Origin: Metallyticus violacea
Lineage: Eukaryota > Arthropoda > Insecta > Mantodea > Metallyticidae
Length of the DNA: 64,000 bases
Direction of reading: 5' to 3'
Assembly (NCBI GenBank): GCA_030762175.1
Contig: CM060846.1
Coordinates: 238,752,012 to 238,816,011, forward strand
The first letter of the stretch is position 1, and each line of letters starts with the position of its first letter. Below, piece after piece: positions 34,276 through 45,208 of this stretch. Position numbers and translations under genes: made by a program. The notes under the pieces are model-generated. The model was given only the letters and a program-made list of their open reading frames with translations, did not search any database and was not told the DNA's origin.

Positions 34276-35497
34276 ATAATATGGAGCTATTCAAGGTAGT
34301 GATAACGGGTGACGTGTAATGGGTAGATTCGTAGCGCTCATTAATAATCGTTTAGTACTGTTTACGCAGGCATCGCTTTCTACGATCATGTAATAGGTCG
34401 ATTTCGAAGCATTTTATGAACGCATTTCTTGGAAAGTTTCAAGTTGTACTTTTCTTTGACCTTTAGGAAGCTTGTGATACCTGTTGGAGACTAGGTATCC
34501 TTCGTACAATTTATGAAAGGCATATTTGCGGTCGGAATCATGTTTTTATTCAGGAGGTCATGAAAGACCGAGATATGACGTACGTGTTTTATCTCGTTTT
34601 ATTCATAAAACGGAGCACCTCAGGGCTCGGTATTCAGTGTCACACAGTTTCCCCATCGTTATCCATTCTACTATAGAGTGTCTATTACTATATTTATATC
34701 TTTTCAACTTATCTGCCAGGTAGGATGCGGCCTCCATTGCTGTCTCTACGCTTAGTGTGTCGACCATGGCCCCCATTTTTATCCTGAGAAGACCCTCTGC
34801 ATTCATTTCTGCGCCGCAAGGAGTACCGCATGCCTTCTCTCCATTTTGTCTCAAACCCTCTATCTTGATTGGGTATTTGGTAGGAACCTTACTGGTCATC
34901 ATATATAGTTCAACTGGAAGACTGGAGTGAACATTCTGTATGTCTTTTATGTGTATTAAGTAGTACATCCTGAAGAGCTGACCGAACGATGCTGTTGCGC
35001 TTCTACCTTTCTATACTCCGGTCCAAACATATTGGTTTATGTTAAAGCGCCACCTTCCGTATTTCGTCGTCGTAACCCCGATTCATCGGGGCATCCTGTA
35101 CTTCCTGCGCATGGCTGTCGATTGACTACACGCTAGGTCATTGGCTCCAAAATTATCCGGATATGTTTCGGCAGCTTTTAAGCAATCTGGACTCGAATTG
35201 CCTGCTTTTCTTGCCGATGGGGAAGTTCGGTATCCTTCTTGGCTGATAGAAGAAGCCCCCATGTATCTTGAGCTTTCGACCTTAAGTCCACGACCAGGTC
35301 CTGTGTTATTTGTTAACATGTTATCGCCACTGTTATCATTTGAGAGATATAACTTTATGTATAACGGAGGCTTAATTGCCATTACAGGTATGGGATGTGC
35401 CTTCGTTTTTAATGGATTAGTTTTGCTGTCAGACATACTCTGCAACATCTTATTTTATGGCAGAGCTTTGTGCATCTTATAGAGCCCTTTTACCTAG
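34276..35497 (+). mobile_element. Older LINE fragment (RT middle to RNase H), probably the 3' part of LINE A
   Basis: Repeats, in a more diverged form, the region just seen in C: GATACCTGTTGGAGA, the GAGCACCTCAGGGCTCGGTA motif (xxPQGSV), the thumb region with AAGACCCTCTGCATTCATTTC, then the RNase H segment GMGCAFVFNG. LINE D has GVGCAFVFNG. Stops are frequent. Divergence from D resembles that of the A fragments, so one deletion inside an A-C-A nest would explain the order. Ends at a Tc1/mariner-like element. Confidence 0.7.
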
Positions 35498-36765
35498 CGA
35501 CCCAAATGTTGATATATAGTACAGATTGAATATTTCCTCATAAATATTGGGGATGTAGGGTTTATGTAGTTGGTAATTGGTGTTATGGTTACTATGGAAA
35601 CTGCATTAACAGAATATAAATGCTATTTATGTGGGAAATCAACAGAAAGGGTGGCATGAAATTTGAATAATGAAAAAAATGTATTATAAAGCAGTACTGG
35701 AAAGCTGAAAATGCAGACTGGTTGCGCGCGGCGTGGCAAGAAAATTTTCACATTCCCCAACCAACATCTTTGACAATTCACCGTATCCGAGACAAATTTG
35801 AAGCAACGTATTCTGTGAAAAATGTACCCCAAATCTGGACGTTCTAAGATGCTTTTGACAAATAAGAATGAGATGTGAATCGCCCTGACATTCGTGAATA
35901 CTCCAAAAAATCGTCCGTCCGTCATGTGTCTCAGGAGCTATGCATACCAAGAACGTCCTTGCAACGCTCAATGCGTAAATTGAAATTGAAGCCTTACTAT
36001 CCAAAACTTCTACACGGTCTTCTGAAGGAGGACATGGGCCGTCGGCTGCAATTTTGTGAAATTAGACATTATTAGGTTCATTTCCAATCATACTTTCTTA
36101 ATAAAATCACCTGGTCTATGTAACCAGTTCCAGGTTGTCTGACCACGTGAACAGACATAATGTGTATAATGGGCAGACTCAGGTGACTATTACATCTCAA
36201 CTGAACCAGCCAGGTATCACTGCGTGGGGTACAATATCCAGCAAAAGTGTTACAGGATCAATTTTCATCAATACAGCTGTGGATGGTAACAATTATCTAA
36301 ACATGTTGCAAAACCTAGAGTTGCCACAGCTCATGAACAAAATGACTTCCCTGAACTGTACTTCCAACAAGATGAGGCACCTTGCCATTTTGCTGTACTG
36401 GTAAGGAACTACTTTGACAACTTTCCCACAGCATTGGATCGGACGACATGGTAGCATTGAGTGGCCGCCATGCTCACCCGATCCGACACTTATGGACTTT
36501 TATGTGTGTGTGTGTGTTGAAGAGTAAGATATTTGAGAAGAATCCTCACACAATAGACGAATAAAAAGAGTCCATCAGAGATGCATTTAATGACAATAAA
36601 CTTACCGTATTGTACTGTGTGTCGGAATGTTCTGCGCATGTCGAACGATGCTGTAACTCAAACGGAGGACATTTTGAGCACTTAACGAGATTAAACATGT
36701 AACATCTACAGCGACATATTGAAAAAGGAAATAGGTAGATTTAATGATGTATACCTACATTTGGG
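35498..36765 (+). mobile_element. Tc1/mariner-superfamily transposon, dead
   Basis: Transposase pieces in order: a helix-turn-helix segment (WQENFHIPQPTSLTIHRIRD), PDIREYSKKSSVRHVSQELC then IPRTSLQR (second helix-turn-helix), VNRHNVYNG, ITAWGTIS, YFQQDEAP (second catalytic Asp), HFAVLVRNYFDNFP, and SPDPTLMDF (third acidic position, Asp), ending with VGMFCACR-like codons. Frames are broken at several points. The ends are weakly inverted: GACCCAAATGTTGATATA near 35,505 against ACAGGGCCCAAATGTAGG read from 36,765 on the other strand. The first catalytic Asp is not seen. Cut-and-paste enzyme family; this copy cannot move. Confidence 0.82.
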
Positions 36766-36829
36766 CCCTGTATATATGAACAGCGGCTGGGTGATGTAAT
36801 TTTTTCTCATTTCTTGAGTGCTCTTTTTA

Positions 36830-37176
36830 GCGTGCGTGAGCTGTACAACTTCCATTCACTTCTGCAGCAGATCTAGGACGAGATTGTTCTACTGATTTGG
36901 GAATATAAGGCAACGTAGCCGCAAAAGTCGCAGTGAGGTCGCGTCTTTTATCTCCTGCCATAATCCTGCATTGTATTTATCACAGTAATTTAGTGCAGTT
37001 TTATGCGTAGCAGTTCTGGCGCGAAGAACGTCATTCGCTCCGTGAGAATCTGCGGGAGAGCAAATTTGCCCCTCTTCTCTCGTTGTTTGTTGAGAAGTAA
37101 TTTTAGCGCATTTGTGAACTGGGCATTGTAATTTTAGTCACAGTCACATTTTTAAGGGTGAACACGCTCCAGCTTT
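36830..37176 (+). promoter_or_regulatory. CpG-rich patch, possible promoter region
   Basis: About eighteen CpGs in 300 bases (for example GCGTGCGTG, GGTCGCGTC, GGCGCGAAGAACGTC) in otherwise CpG-poor DNA. It contains no recognised element. The same CpG-rich texture resumes after SINE1 copy e (37,490-37,600), so the SINE split it. It could be the promoter and untranslated first exon of a gene that continues to the exon at 45,818, or simply a young unidentified repeat. Confidence 0.25.
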
Positions 37177-37485
37177 GTCGGTCCTGGTGGTGTAGTGGTT
37201 ACCATACTTGCCTCCTATACCTAAGATCGCGGGTTGGAACCCGGCCAGGACCGATGGATTTTTTCGGGCGTAAAAATCCTAAGTATGGCTTCCTTCGGAA
37301 GGGAAGTAAAGCCGTGGGTCCCGTGTCGTACATTTACGGCACGAAAAAGAACCTCAAGCCTGAAAGAGAGGCCTCTGAGCAAAATTTGTCGGCTGTTTCA
37401 CGCCCTGAGTTGAATGGGACGCTGATGACCTGAGATGTTAAAAAGCGTCCATAAATAAATCAATCAAAAAAAAAAAAAAAAAAAA
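37177..37485 (+). mobile_element. SINE1 copy e, full length
   Basis: The clearest copy: head GTCGGTCCTGGTGGTGTAGT with A box and a B box at GCGGGTTGGAACCC, body with ATGGCTTCCTTCGGAAGG and GACCTGAGATGTTAAAAAG, tail AATAAATCAATC then about 20 As. Flanking words GCTCCAGCTTTG (37,166-37,177) and GCTCCACCCTTG (from 37,486) are a 10-of-12 target duplication. The high CpG content retained suggests a young insertion. Confidence 0.95.
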
Positions 37486-39944
37486 GCTCCACCCTTGCCT
37501 GCAGTGTGCCACTCAGTTTCCCTGTGCTCATCTTTATTCCCGGCGGATGTTCTTCCGAACGAGGTCATTGCTGTTAAACCGTGCTCCGTTATGTTCGTCT
37601 TTGTGGCATGAGCAGCAAGATGTAATTTATGATGCTGTATATGTTGACTTTTTATATTAGTTATTTATAGCCAATGCTGATTTCTGCCTTTGCTATTGAG
37701 AATTTAAGTATGTAATTTCCTTATTGTTCCGCGTAGGTTTCCTCTTCTCATACCGAGCAACGTCGTTTTTTTTTTTCTTCTTCTTTCTTTTTAAGCATTT
37801 AAGTTCGTTAATTTGTTTTCACCATTTTACCTGAAGCTTAGTGTTTTTCTTGGCCAATTTTACTGTGTTCAGGAGGAATGACTTTTGAATTTGTGCCCCC
37901 TTAAATCATTTCATGAATGGCTCCATGTTTGTCGCATAGTTTTCTGGTATTAATGTGCAATGGAATTTCCTGAAACTTTCAGCTGCTAGCTTCTTTCCCA
38001 TAAATGCAAGTGGTTCCTAAACCGGGGATTACAACCATGCATGCCTCCAGAAAATAAATTACTTAAACAGATTTCACCATTTCAGAGGTTTAGTTTACAG
38101 GTATTAAATACTTCTTGAAACGTGCCTGTATTTTTTCAGATTTTTAAGTCCAATAATATTATTTATGTTTCTCTAAAATACTAATAAAAACCTGGCCGAA
38201 TTTTTTATTTTTGTACTTATAGGTTAGAAGCAGTAAAAAGTTATATATCTAAGCATTCACGTCACCGAACCCCAAATCTTAACTTGATAGATGAAGAATA
38301 CCAAGTGATTTTATATTACAGTGTGTCCTTAACTTGTATAATTTCAAGTTGTTATAACTAAACAAATAATGGAAATTGTGAAAATAAAAAATACGTAATT
38401 CCTTATTTGATACCTGTAATTCATTTTAAAAAGATATGACTTCTACCAAAACGATGCTTTTGTAAAGGTGTGGTTGGCGTGGAATGACTTGTATGCACTA
38501 CATTTCTAAAAGCAGATAGTAAACTTTAAACAGTAAAACAATAAGCTTATATTGATAATTTTTCAATATTGAATGCTTTGCCAACAACATTACCACCCTT
38601 ATAGTTCATGACTGGTGCTACATGAATTTCATTTATCATGAGAACTATGAACTTGCCATTGTTGTCCTTTATGTACGTTAAGAAATTGCTTTCATGCTGT
38701 TCTATTTTAGGATCTAACTTTCAAGAAGAAAGTTCTAATAGTACATGAATAGAGTACATACGCTAAATTTAGATGTCTTAGATGTGCATAGCTACTGGGT
38801 ATTATGGAATGTGACATTGAGGATAAAAGTATAACGGATGAGTTATAACTCATATAATCTTGTTAACTAAGGTGCAGTTTGTTCAGTCATAAACTCAAGT
38901 GATCCACTTAACCTATGTTCTACCATACTGACATGTTTAAAAAAATTCATAAATGTAACAAGAAAGGTTAATAGTATGTTTTGAGTCTCAGAACTTGATG
39001 TGTTAATTTCTCATAATGTTAAGCTCCTCATAGAAAATCACTGGATGCCAACAACTCATTTTCGACCAAACTTGGACTTACCCAGTTTTTTACGATTGTG
39101 TAGATATATATATATATATATACTATAATAGGAAAATGGTAAATGGCAGCACTGTTAATGAACATGAATAATTTAATGACTGAGCATTATGGCTAACTTA
39201 AATATAATACTCAGGGGGTACAGAATTTTTAAGTAATTACAGCATTGCTAGAAGTTGATAAAAGGTTACTAAATTAATCAAATTCACAAATATGCATAGA
39301 AAATATAATGGTATGTTAAACTAATTGAAAAACTTTGAATTTCTTAGTTTTGTTAGACAACTATTTCAATTCCATAGTTCATGTCAGTTTCACAACTTCT
39401 AAAGTTAATACTATGTGTTGTGTAATTAACTTTAAGCCACCGAATCAGTATTATTAATGAAACTTTGCTTATGGTGAACACTGGTCTAATACAAAAGTAA
39501 AGGGCACAGATTTGAATCCTCCTTAGACCAAGTTGCCTGGATGGATCCGTTTTCTGCAAATTCCCTCACCTGCAAAAATACCTGATAGTTGGGACTCATA
39601 TGCATCATCAGTTTATTCCTGCCATCATCTTGTAGATGTATGATAGTTGGTGTCAGACATTAAGCACTTACAAAAAGATCTGATTTTTCTTAATCTGCAT
39701 TAAGCATTTATAATATTATCTTTATTATCAAATAAAATGTTGACTGCTTGGATAACCAAAAAATATTTTCTTTTTGCATTAGGGTCAGCATTGTCAGAAA
39801 AAGCACACATACTAGAGTGGTAACCAGTAGCACAGAATTTAGTTTATTCAGTATAAAGGGTTTTAAAACCTAAAGAAGATTGAATCAGGACAGCTGTTAT
39901 TTTATTACTTGTGAGATATTCTGGCATGAATAATATTTGTTTAC
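37486..39944. other. Unassigned DNA
   Basis: After a CpG-containing 100 bases the region becomes AT-rich, with no recognised gene. A (TA)n run sits at 39,103-39,122. It may be intron if the CpG-rich patch is a promoter. Confidence 0.45.
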
Positions 39945-40091
39945 ATGATGAATTTAGTGATAACCATAATTGTATTGTAGGCTGAAGACGGTGGGTTAAT
40001 CCCATCCAGGATCAATGGATTTTTGGTATAAAAATCATAAGTATAGCATTCTTTGGAAGGGAAGTAAAGCCATGAGTTCCATATCATAGAT
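39945..40091 (+). mobile_element. SINE1 copy f, 5' half (interrupted by LINE D)
   Basis: Head TTTAGTGATAACCATA, decayed B box GTGGGTTAATCCC, body GGGAAGTAAAGCCATGAGTTCC up to ATATCATAGAT, where LINE D starts. The rest of this SINE is at 45,498-45,595. It is more diverged than copies e and h and so was resident before the LINE came. Confidence 0.92.
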
Positions 40092-40535
40092 TCCCTCAGG
40101 GGCCCAATTTTTTGGGTATGGGGCGTAGCGAACCCGAGGCACCCGAGCTGCTCCCGCACGTCCACGCATAGCGTGTTTGACTCATTTTAACTTTACCTCC
40201 ATTTTAATTTTTATACGTTTTACTTCCCTGTTCTTTGTCTGAAGGATGCCCCTGTGTTTGACGCGGTAAAAGGTGACTGGGTAACGGCGTAACTCCCAGC
40301 ACTGGGTTCTCATGTAGGACAGGAACGTATCCCCTGGTAAAGGCCAGGCCCGGGGAAGGGCCATTGCGTGAGCTGTTGTACTTCCTGCAGGCGATTGGGT
40401 CGCTTTGTCAACCCACAGGAAGGTGCGACTCTGAGGTTACCTTGTTCAGGCCAGAGCATGTAACCTAAGCCGGGGTGGCGCCCAGGAAGCAGCCTGCCAT
40501 CGGAGACAGTTGCAATGGTGGAGGATTAAATCGCT
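40092..40535 (+). promoter_or_regulatory. LINE D 5'UTR
   Basis: About 440 bases, shared with C and with A, GC- and CpG-rich against the surroundings. LINE 5'UTRs usually hold an internal promoter; no specific element is identified. The conserved first bases are CCCTCAGGGGCCCA. Confidence 0.6.
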
Positions 40536-41789
40536 ATGGCACATGATAATAATAATTTTCAAATGAAACGAAAAAGAGTTGACGTTAAAGAAGTATCCTA
40601 GAAGTGGTTTCCTCACTACTTAGTGGTCAGTCGTACTGAAGATAATCAGTCGTTTACTAAGGTAAACCCATTTATCGTTCAGAAGGGCATTGATGCCATA
40701 GCTGGACCCGTTAAGTCCTGTACCCGTCTACTTAAGGGATCACTTTTGGTGGAGATACTTGGGCTGTCTCAAACCAACTCATTGCTCAAGGCGACGCTAC
40801 TCCACGCCTATCCTGTCGGTGTTGAGCAACATAAGACATTGAATTCATCACGAGGAGTTGTTACCACCAGACGATATGTCTGACTAGGAAATCCAGAGCT
40901 GCCTGGAAGACCAAGGGGTAAATTCTATTTATCGCGTGCAGGCAAGGAAAGAGCGGGAATTACAGTCAACCTGCACTCTATTCCTCACGTTTAACAGGGT
41001 GGAATTGCCGCAGAAGATTAAAGCGGGCTATGAGTTGATTGAAGTGCGCCCATATATCCCGAGCCCGTTGCGATGTTTCCAGTGTCAACATTTTGGACAC
41101 GCATATCACGTAACAGTGCAATTTCCATCTGTGCTACCTGCGGTCAAGGAAGTCATGAAGGAGCATGTACATCCGCTCTCGTCTGCGTTAACTGCCGCGG
41201 CGATCATCCAGCCTCGTCCCGCGACTGTCCTCGTTTTAGAGGGGAGCGCTGTATACAGGAGATCCGGGTGAAGGAAAAGTTTATTGAGGCCCGGAAGCGA
41301 TTCCAATCTCGCCAACCTGTAGTACCTAAGACCGGTACATACAGCGCTGCAGCTTCTTTGGCGGTGAAGAAGTGCGACAGCAGTACGCACACATGCGACC
41401 TTGTATTTACACGGGTCTCTACTAAGCCAGTTCTCCAAAGCGTATTACCGAGAAACCGAAACCGATAGTTTTAAATGCGCCTGAAATAAAGTTCAGGTCG
41501 AGCTACACGAGAACTGACTTTATGAAAACGTCAACTCCTGTTCAGCAGAAAAAGAGCCCTTCTCAGGTCCCACTCCCAAGATGGGAGCAAGCCCGCTAGG
41601 CGGTCGCCGTCACCGCCTATTTCCACATCCAACCGATTCCAGGTGTTGGAATCGGTGGATGCTTCTCAGCGGGAGAGCCCTCCCTCCGAGGAAGTCATGG
41701 AGCAGGATGTGCCTGCTCTGAATAAACCACCCAGCCCCACGCGATTAAAAAAAGGACGGTTGATTCGTCCTGGGCCTGGCAAAAAGTAA
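40536..41789 (+). pseudogene. LINE D ORF1 (zinc-knuckle RNA-binding protein, broken)
   Basis: Starts MAHDNNNFQMKRKR (basic N-terminus). A stop lies at about codon 22, then KVNPFIVQKGIDAIAGPVKS and LLVEILGLSQTNSLLKATLL follow. A further break occurs near 40,880. The knuckles are CFQCQHFGH (incomplete), CATCGQGSHEGAC (C-x2-C-x4-H-x3-C) and CVNCRGDHPASSRDC (C-x2-C-x3-H-x6-C), followed by a basic, Ser/Thr-rich tail and a final RPGPGKK before TAA. This protein coats the element RNA and delivers it to the target. ORF2 begins 35 bases later. Confidence 0.85.
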
Positions 41790-41824
41790 GGGGATATTTT
41801 TATTTATTTTAACTCGTTTTAACA

Positions 41825-44411
41825 ATGGCTATCCTTTCTTGAAACCTGCGTGGACTCCGCAGTCGACGACCTGACCTAGAGTTAATTTTACGCGCGACTG
41901 GCTCTCCGCTTGTGTGTCTCCAATAGACCAAACTTCGCCCGCAAGATTCTTTAACTTTACGCGGTTACTCTTCGGTGCGGTTTGATCTTCCTCCCGAAGA
42001 TGGCACTCCCGCTCACGACGTTGTTTTAATTTTAATTAGACATGACGAGTACAGTACTTCATTATAGCTCCAGACTCCTTCCCAAGCTGCTGCAGCTACA
42101 GTTCACTTCTCTGGCCTTAGTTTTCCATCTGCAGTATTTACTTGCCTCCGTCTGGTACAGTCACCACGGCTGATCTTTATTACCTTTTATCTCAGCTACT
42201 ACCCCCCGTCCTATTTTTGGGGGATTTCAATGCTCACAATCCACTATGGGGTTCAACCACGGAGTGTACAAGAGGTAGCCTTTTAGCCGACTTTTTGGTT
42301 CGTCACAAACTTGTACTCCTCAATACAGGTCAAGCTACTTTTCTTTCTGACAGCACTCACAGCTTTTCACACTTGGACTTATCCACTTATTCTGCCTCAC
42401 TCTCTGTACATTTTACATGAAATGTCACCTCTGATTCCTATTCTAGTGACCACTTTCCGTGTCAGATACACGTACTTTCATCAAACGCACATTCTCAGCG
42501 CGCGCCAAGATGACTTATTAAAAAGGAGAACTGGCCTCTCTGTCGATCTTTGGCCGAATTGTCGGGGTGTGAAATTCCATCCATCGACGTCGTGATCGAG
42601 CACCTCGAAACGGTCATCATTGCAGCCGCAGATCAGGCTATTCCCCGGTCCTCTTGCCACCCCAGACGCTTACCGGTTTCCTGGTTGACCGATGAATGCT
42701 GGGATGCGTTGCGTGCACGTCGAGGTGCTCTACAATTTTTTCGTTGCCACCCTACTTCAGCCAATATGATTCGCTATAAACAACTGCGCGCCAAATGCCG
42801 TCAATTCATTAAAGATAGCAAAAAGGCATCTTGGATTGCTTTTACCTCTTCTTTTAACCGCACAACTTTAACCTCTTCTTTCAACCTTCGTCTTTAGTTT
42901 GGGAACAGCTACGCCGCGTTGCGGGCAAACCTAGATTTACGGCTATACCCGGTCTTAGTTTATCAAATCTAGTGCTTACTCTTCCGATTTACGTTGCCAA
43001 TATTTTAGGACGTACCTTCGCTGATGTTTCGAGCTCCGCCAATTACCCTCATTCTTTTCGAACTCTAAAGGAGCAGGTCGAGTCGAAGGGTTTCTGTTTT
43101 ACCTCCGACCAGCAGGAGTGCTATAATGTCCCCTTTACCTCCAGGGAATAGGAGCATGCCCTTAAGAACTCTCGTAACTGTGCACCAAGGCCAGATGGTA
43201 TTCATGTTCCTATGGTGCAGCATTTGTCAGGAAAGGCAAGGCCTTTTTACTCCACATTTTTAATTCTGTTTGGTGCAGTGGAACAACATTTCCGAGCACT
43301 TGGCGAAAGGCCACCAATACTTAAACCTGGAAAGGACCCGATTGGCATATACGTGGTCGTATGTCTGTTTTTATTCAGGAGTTTATTAAAGACCGGGTTT
43401 TTTGTAATGTTTGCGCGGGATCAATTTTAACATCTCGTTTTATTTAAGAGAACGGTGTACCTCAGGGCTCGCTACTTAGCGTCACACTTTTTGCAATTGC
43501 TATCAATTCCATCACCGAGCGTTTACCGAAAGAAATGCATTCGTCGTCGTTTGTCGACGATTTTGCCATCTTTCTTTCCTCTCGGAGAACTTGTGTTTTG
43601 GAACGCCACCTCCAATGCTGTCTAGACCGCCTTTATGCTTGGAGTGTAAACCATAAGTTCCGTTCCTGCGCAGAGAAGACCGTCTGCATGAATTTCTGGC
43701 GCCATAAGGAATACCCTCCACCATCTCTCCATCTTGGCCCAGACGCTCTTGCTTTCGCGTTTGTTTGGTTCCTTGGCTTGGTATTTGATAGGAAATTGCT
43801 GGTCATCGCATATAGCCCAACTCAAGGCAAATGTGAACGTTCTCTTTGTATTTTACGTGGCACATCCTGGTGAGGCAACCAAACTATTCTTTTACGTTTT
43901 ATCGCTCTCTTATCCGGTCCAAACTGGATTATGGCTGTGTTGTTTATGACTCTGAGCGACCTTCCGTTCTTCGTCACCTTAACCCGATTCATCGCCGGGG
44001 TGTCCGTGTCGCCATTGGAGCATTCCCCACCAGACTTGTGTCTAGTTTATTTGCGAAGTCTGGAGAACCTCCGTTGTTTTATCGTAGGGATATTTTACTT
44101 GCTTATGGTTATCGATTGGCTGTGCAGCCTCGTCATCCCATGTATGCGCCGATTTTTAATGTGTCTCTCGCTCCTTTTTATTGTGCTGGTCTTTTAATCC
44201 TGGACCTCCTGGTTTTCGTTTTCAGGAGCTGTTAAGGACTTTGGACGCGGATTTACCTGCTTTTTTCCTAGCCGGGGAAACTATTTCTCCCCCTTGGCTT
44301 TCAGCAGAGGCCCCCGTTCATCTTGGGCTTACGTCCTGTCCTAAGTCTTCGACCGCAGCATCTGTTATTCGTAGTCATTTTAGTGACATCATCTCTTGTT
44401 TTACTGGATGG

Positions 44412-44458
<47 letters not shown>

Positions 44459-44732
44459 CGACGGCTCGTAATCTGACACAGGAGTAGGATGTGCCTTTGT
44501 TTTTAATGGAACTTGTTTTGTGTTTGGTCTTAACGTTGCGACATCTATCTTTATGACGGAGCTTTATGCTGTTTATCGGGCTATTTATTTATTTCTGACC
44601 TAGTGCTGGGGAACAGTGTTATTTGTTCCGATTCTTTGAGTGCCGTTTTATATTTAGAAATCTGTACAACCACCACCCTCTTATACAGAAGATACAGGAT
44701 GTAGTGTTAACGCTTCAGGACGCCACTATTTT
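41825..44732 (+). pseudogene. LINE D ORF2 (endonuclease, reverse transcriptase, RNase H; broken)
   Basis: The start MAILS is followed by a stop where Trp stands in copy C. Endonuclease: RSRRPDLEL, VCLQ (then a stop where the catalytic Glu belongs), LFLGDFNAHNPLWGSTTE (GDFN intact), FSHLDLS, and SSDHFP (Asp-His intact). RT: VPRSSCHPRRLPVSWLTDE linker, VPQGSLLSVTLFAIAINS, SFVDDFAIFLSSRRTC with catalytic FVDD, thumb LYAWSVNHKF and FDRKLL, then YRSLIRSKLDYGCVVYDS. RNase H: GVGCAFVFNG, FMTELYAVYRA (catalytic Glu), CSDSLSAVLYL (catalytic Asp). The first Asp (YTDGS) is distorted by a (TA)n run. At least eight frame breaks. Confidence 0.88.
44414..44454. repeat. (TA)n microsatellite inside the RNase H motif of LINE D
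   Basis: About 20 TA units directly before AAAGCGACGGCTCG, which encodes the remnant of the DGS motif. Expected ancestral text is a short TATATAC-like string coding for YIYTDGS, so the run grew from an existing TATATA seed. Confidence 0.93.
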
Positions 44733-44779
44733 AAGACTTGTTTTTTCAGCTTTTGCTGGATCGTTTTAGTACCAGTCTT
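44733..44779 (+). other. LINE D 3'UTR stem-loop unit 1
   Basis: Outer arms AAGACTTGT and ACCAGTCTT pair with one mismatch; inner stem CAGC-TTTT-GCTG pairs fully. Confidence 0.7.
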
Positions 44780-44849
44780 TAATTGTTGTGTTGCATATTG
44801 CCCTTGTTATTTGTTTTGGGTTTTTATTGTTACCTTTTTAAACTTTTAT

Positions 44850-44898
44850 AAGATTGGTGTGTTTTCAGCTCTTGCTGCTGCGTTTTACTACCAGTGTT
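44850..44898 (+). other. LINE D 3'UTR stem-loop unit 2
   Basis: Inner stem CAGC-TCTT-GCTG pairs fully; outer arms AAGATTGGT and ACCAGTGTT pair with two mismatches. Confidence 0.65.
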
Positions 44899-44962
44899 TA
44901 TTTGTAACCCATATTACCCTAGTGGTTTGTTTTGGGGTTTTATTGATACAATTTTATATCAT

Positions 44963-45009
44963 AAGACTTGTGTTTTCCGCTCTTGCGGCTGTGTTTTAGT
45001 ACCAGTCTT
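44963..45009 (+). other. LINE D 3'UTR stem-loop unit 3
   Basis: Inner stem CCGC-TCTT-GCGG pairs fully and differs from unit 2 by a paired A-T to C-G change; outer arms AAGACTTGT and ACCAGTCTT pair with one mismatch. The three units repeat every 113-117 bases. Confidence 0.72.
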
Positions 45010-45147
45010 TTTGTTTGTTGAACATTTTATCCTTGTTATTTGTTATGGGGTTTTAATTTATTGCACAAAGTGCTACTGTTAATTAATTTATGCACTGATT
45101 TTGTGTTAATTATTTATTTTTAATACTGGCGCAGTTTTGGTGTGTTT

Positions 45148-45178
45148 GGGGGCTAATGACCATACCTGTTTTGCGCCC
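45148..45178 (+). other. LINE D 3'-terminal hairpin
   Basis: GGGGGC and GCGCCC, with one mismatch, 19 bases apart, then TTAAGAAAT and the ATC tail. Same position as the perfect hairpin at 19,489-19,519. Confidence 0.6.
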
Positions 45179-45208
45179 TTAAGAAATAATCATCATCATA
45201 TCATAGAT

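Larger units (their letters stand above)
40092..45196 (+). mobile_element. LINE D: near-complete non-LTR retrotransposon with RNase H
   Basis: The best copy of the A/C/D family. It has a 5'UTR (40,092-40,535), ORF1 with zinc knuckles, ORF2 with EEP endonuclease, reverse transcriptase and RNase H, a structured 3'UTR and an ATC-rich tail. Target duplication CATATCATAGAT lies at 40,080-40,091 and 45,197-45,208. The presence of RNase H after RT places it in the I/LOA-type group of LINEs rather than CR1; the exact clade is not settled. About a dozen frameshifts and stops make this copy inactive, but few enough that a working parent must have existed recently. Confidence 0.93.

Noticed and set aside
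29947..35497. LINE C and the 34,276-35,497 piece as one intact element
   Set aside because: The RT region from about 33,330 on is present twice in succession, the second time more diverged, so two copies are joined.
37177..37260. True tRNA genes at the SINE heads (also 45,209, 57,394, 50,505)
   Set aside because: A and B boxes are present, but the sequence continues into a conserved non-tRNA body with a tail and target duplications, and no mature acceptor stem closes.
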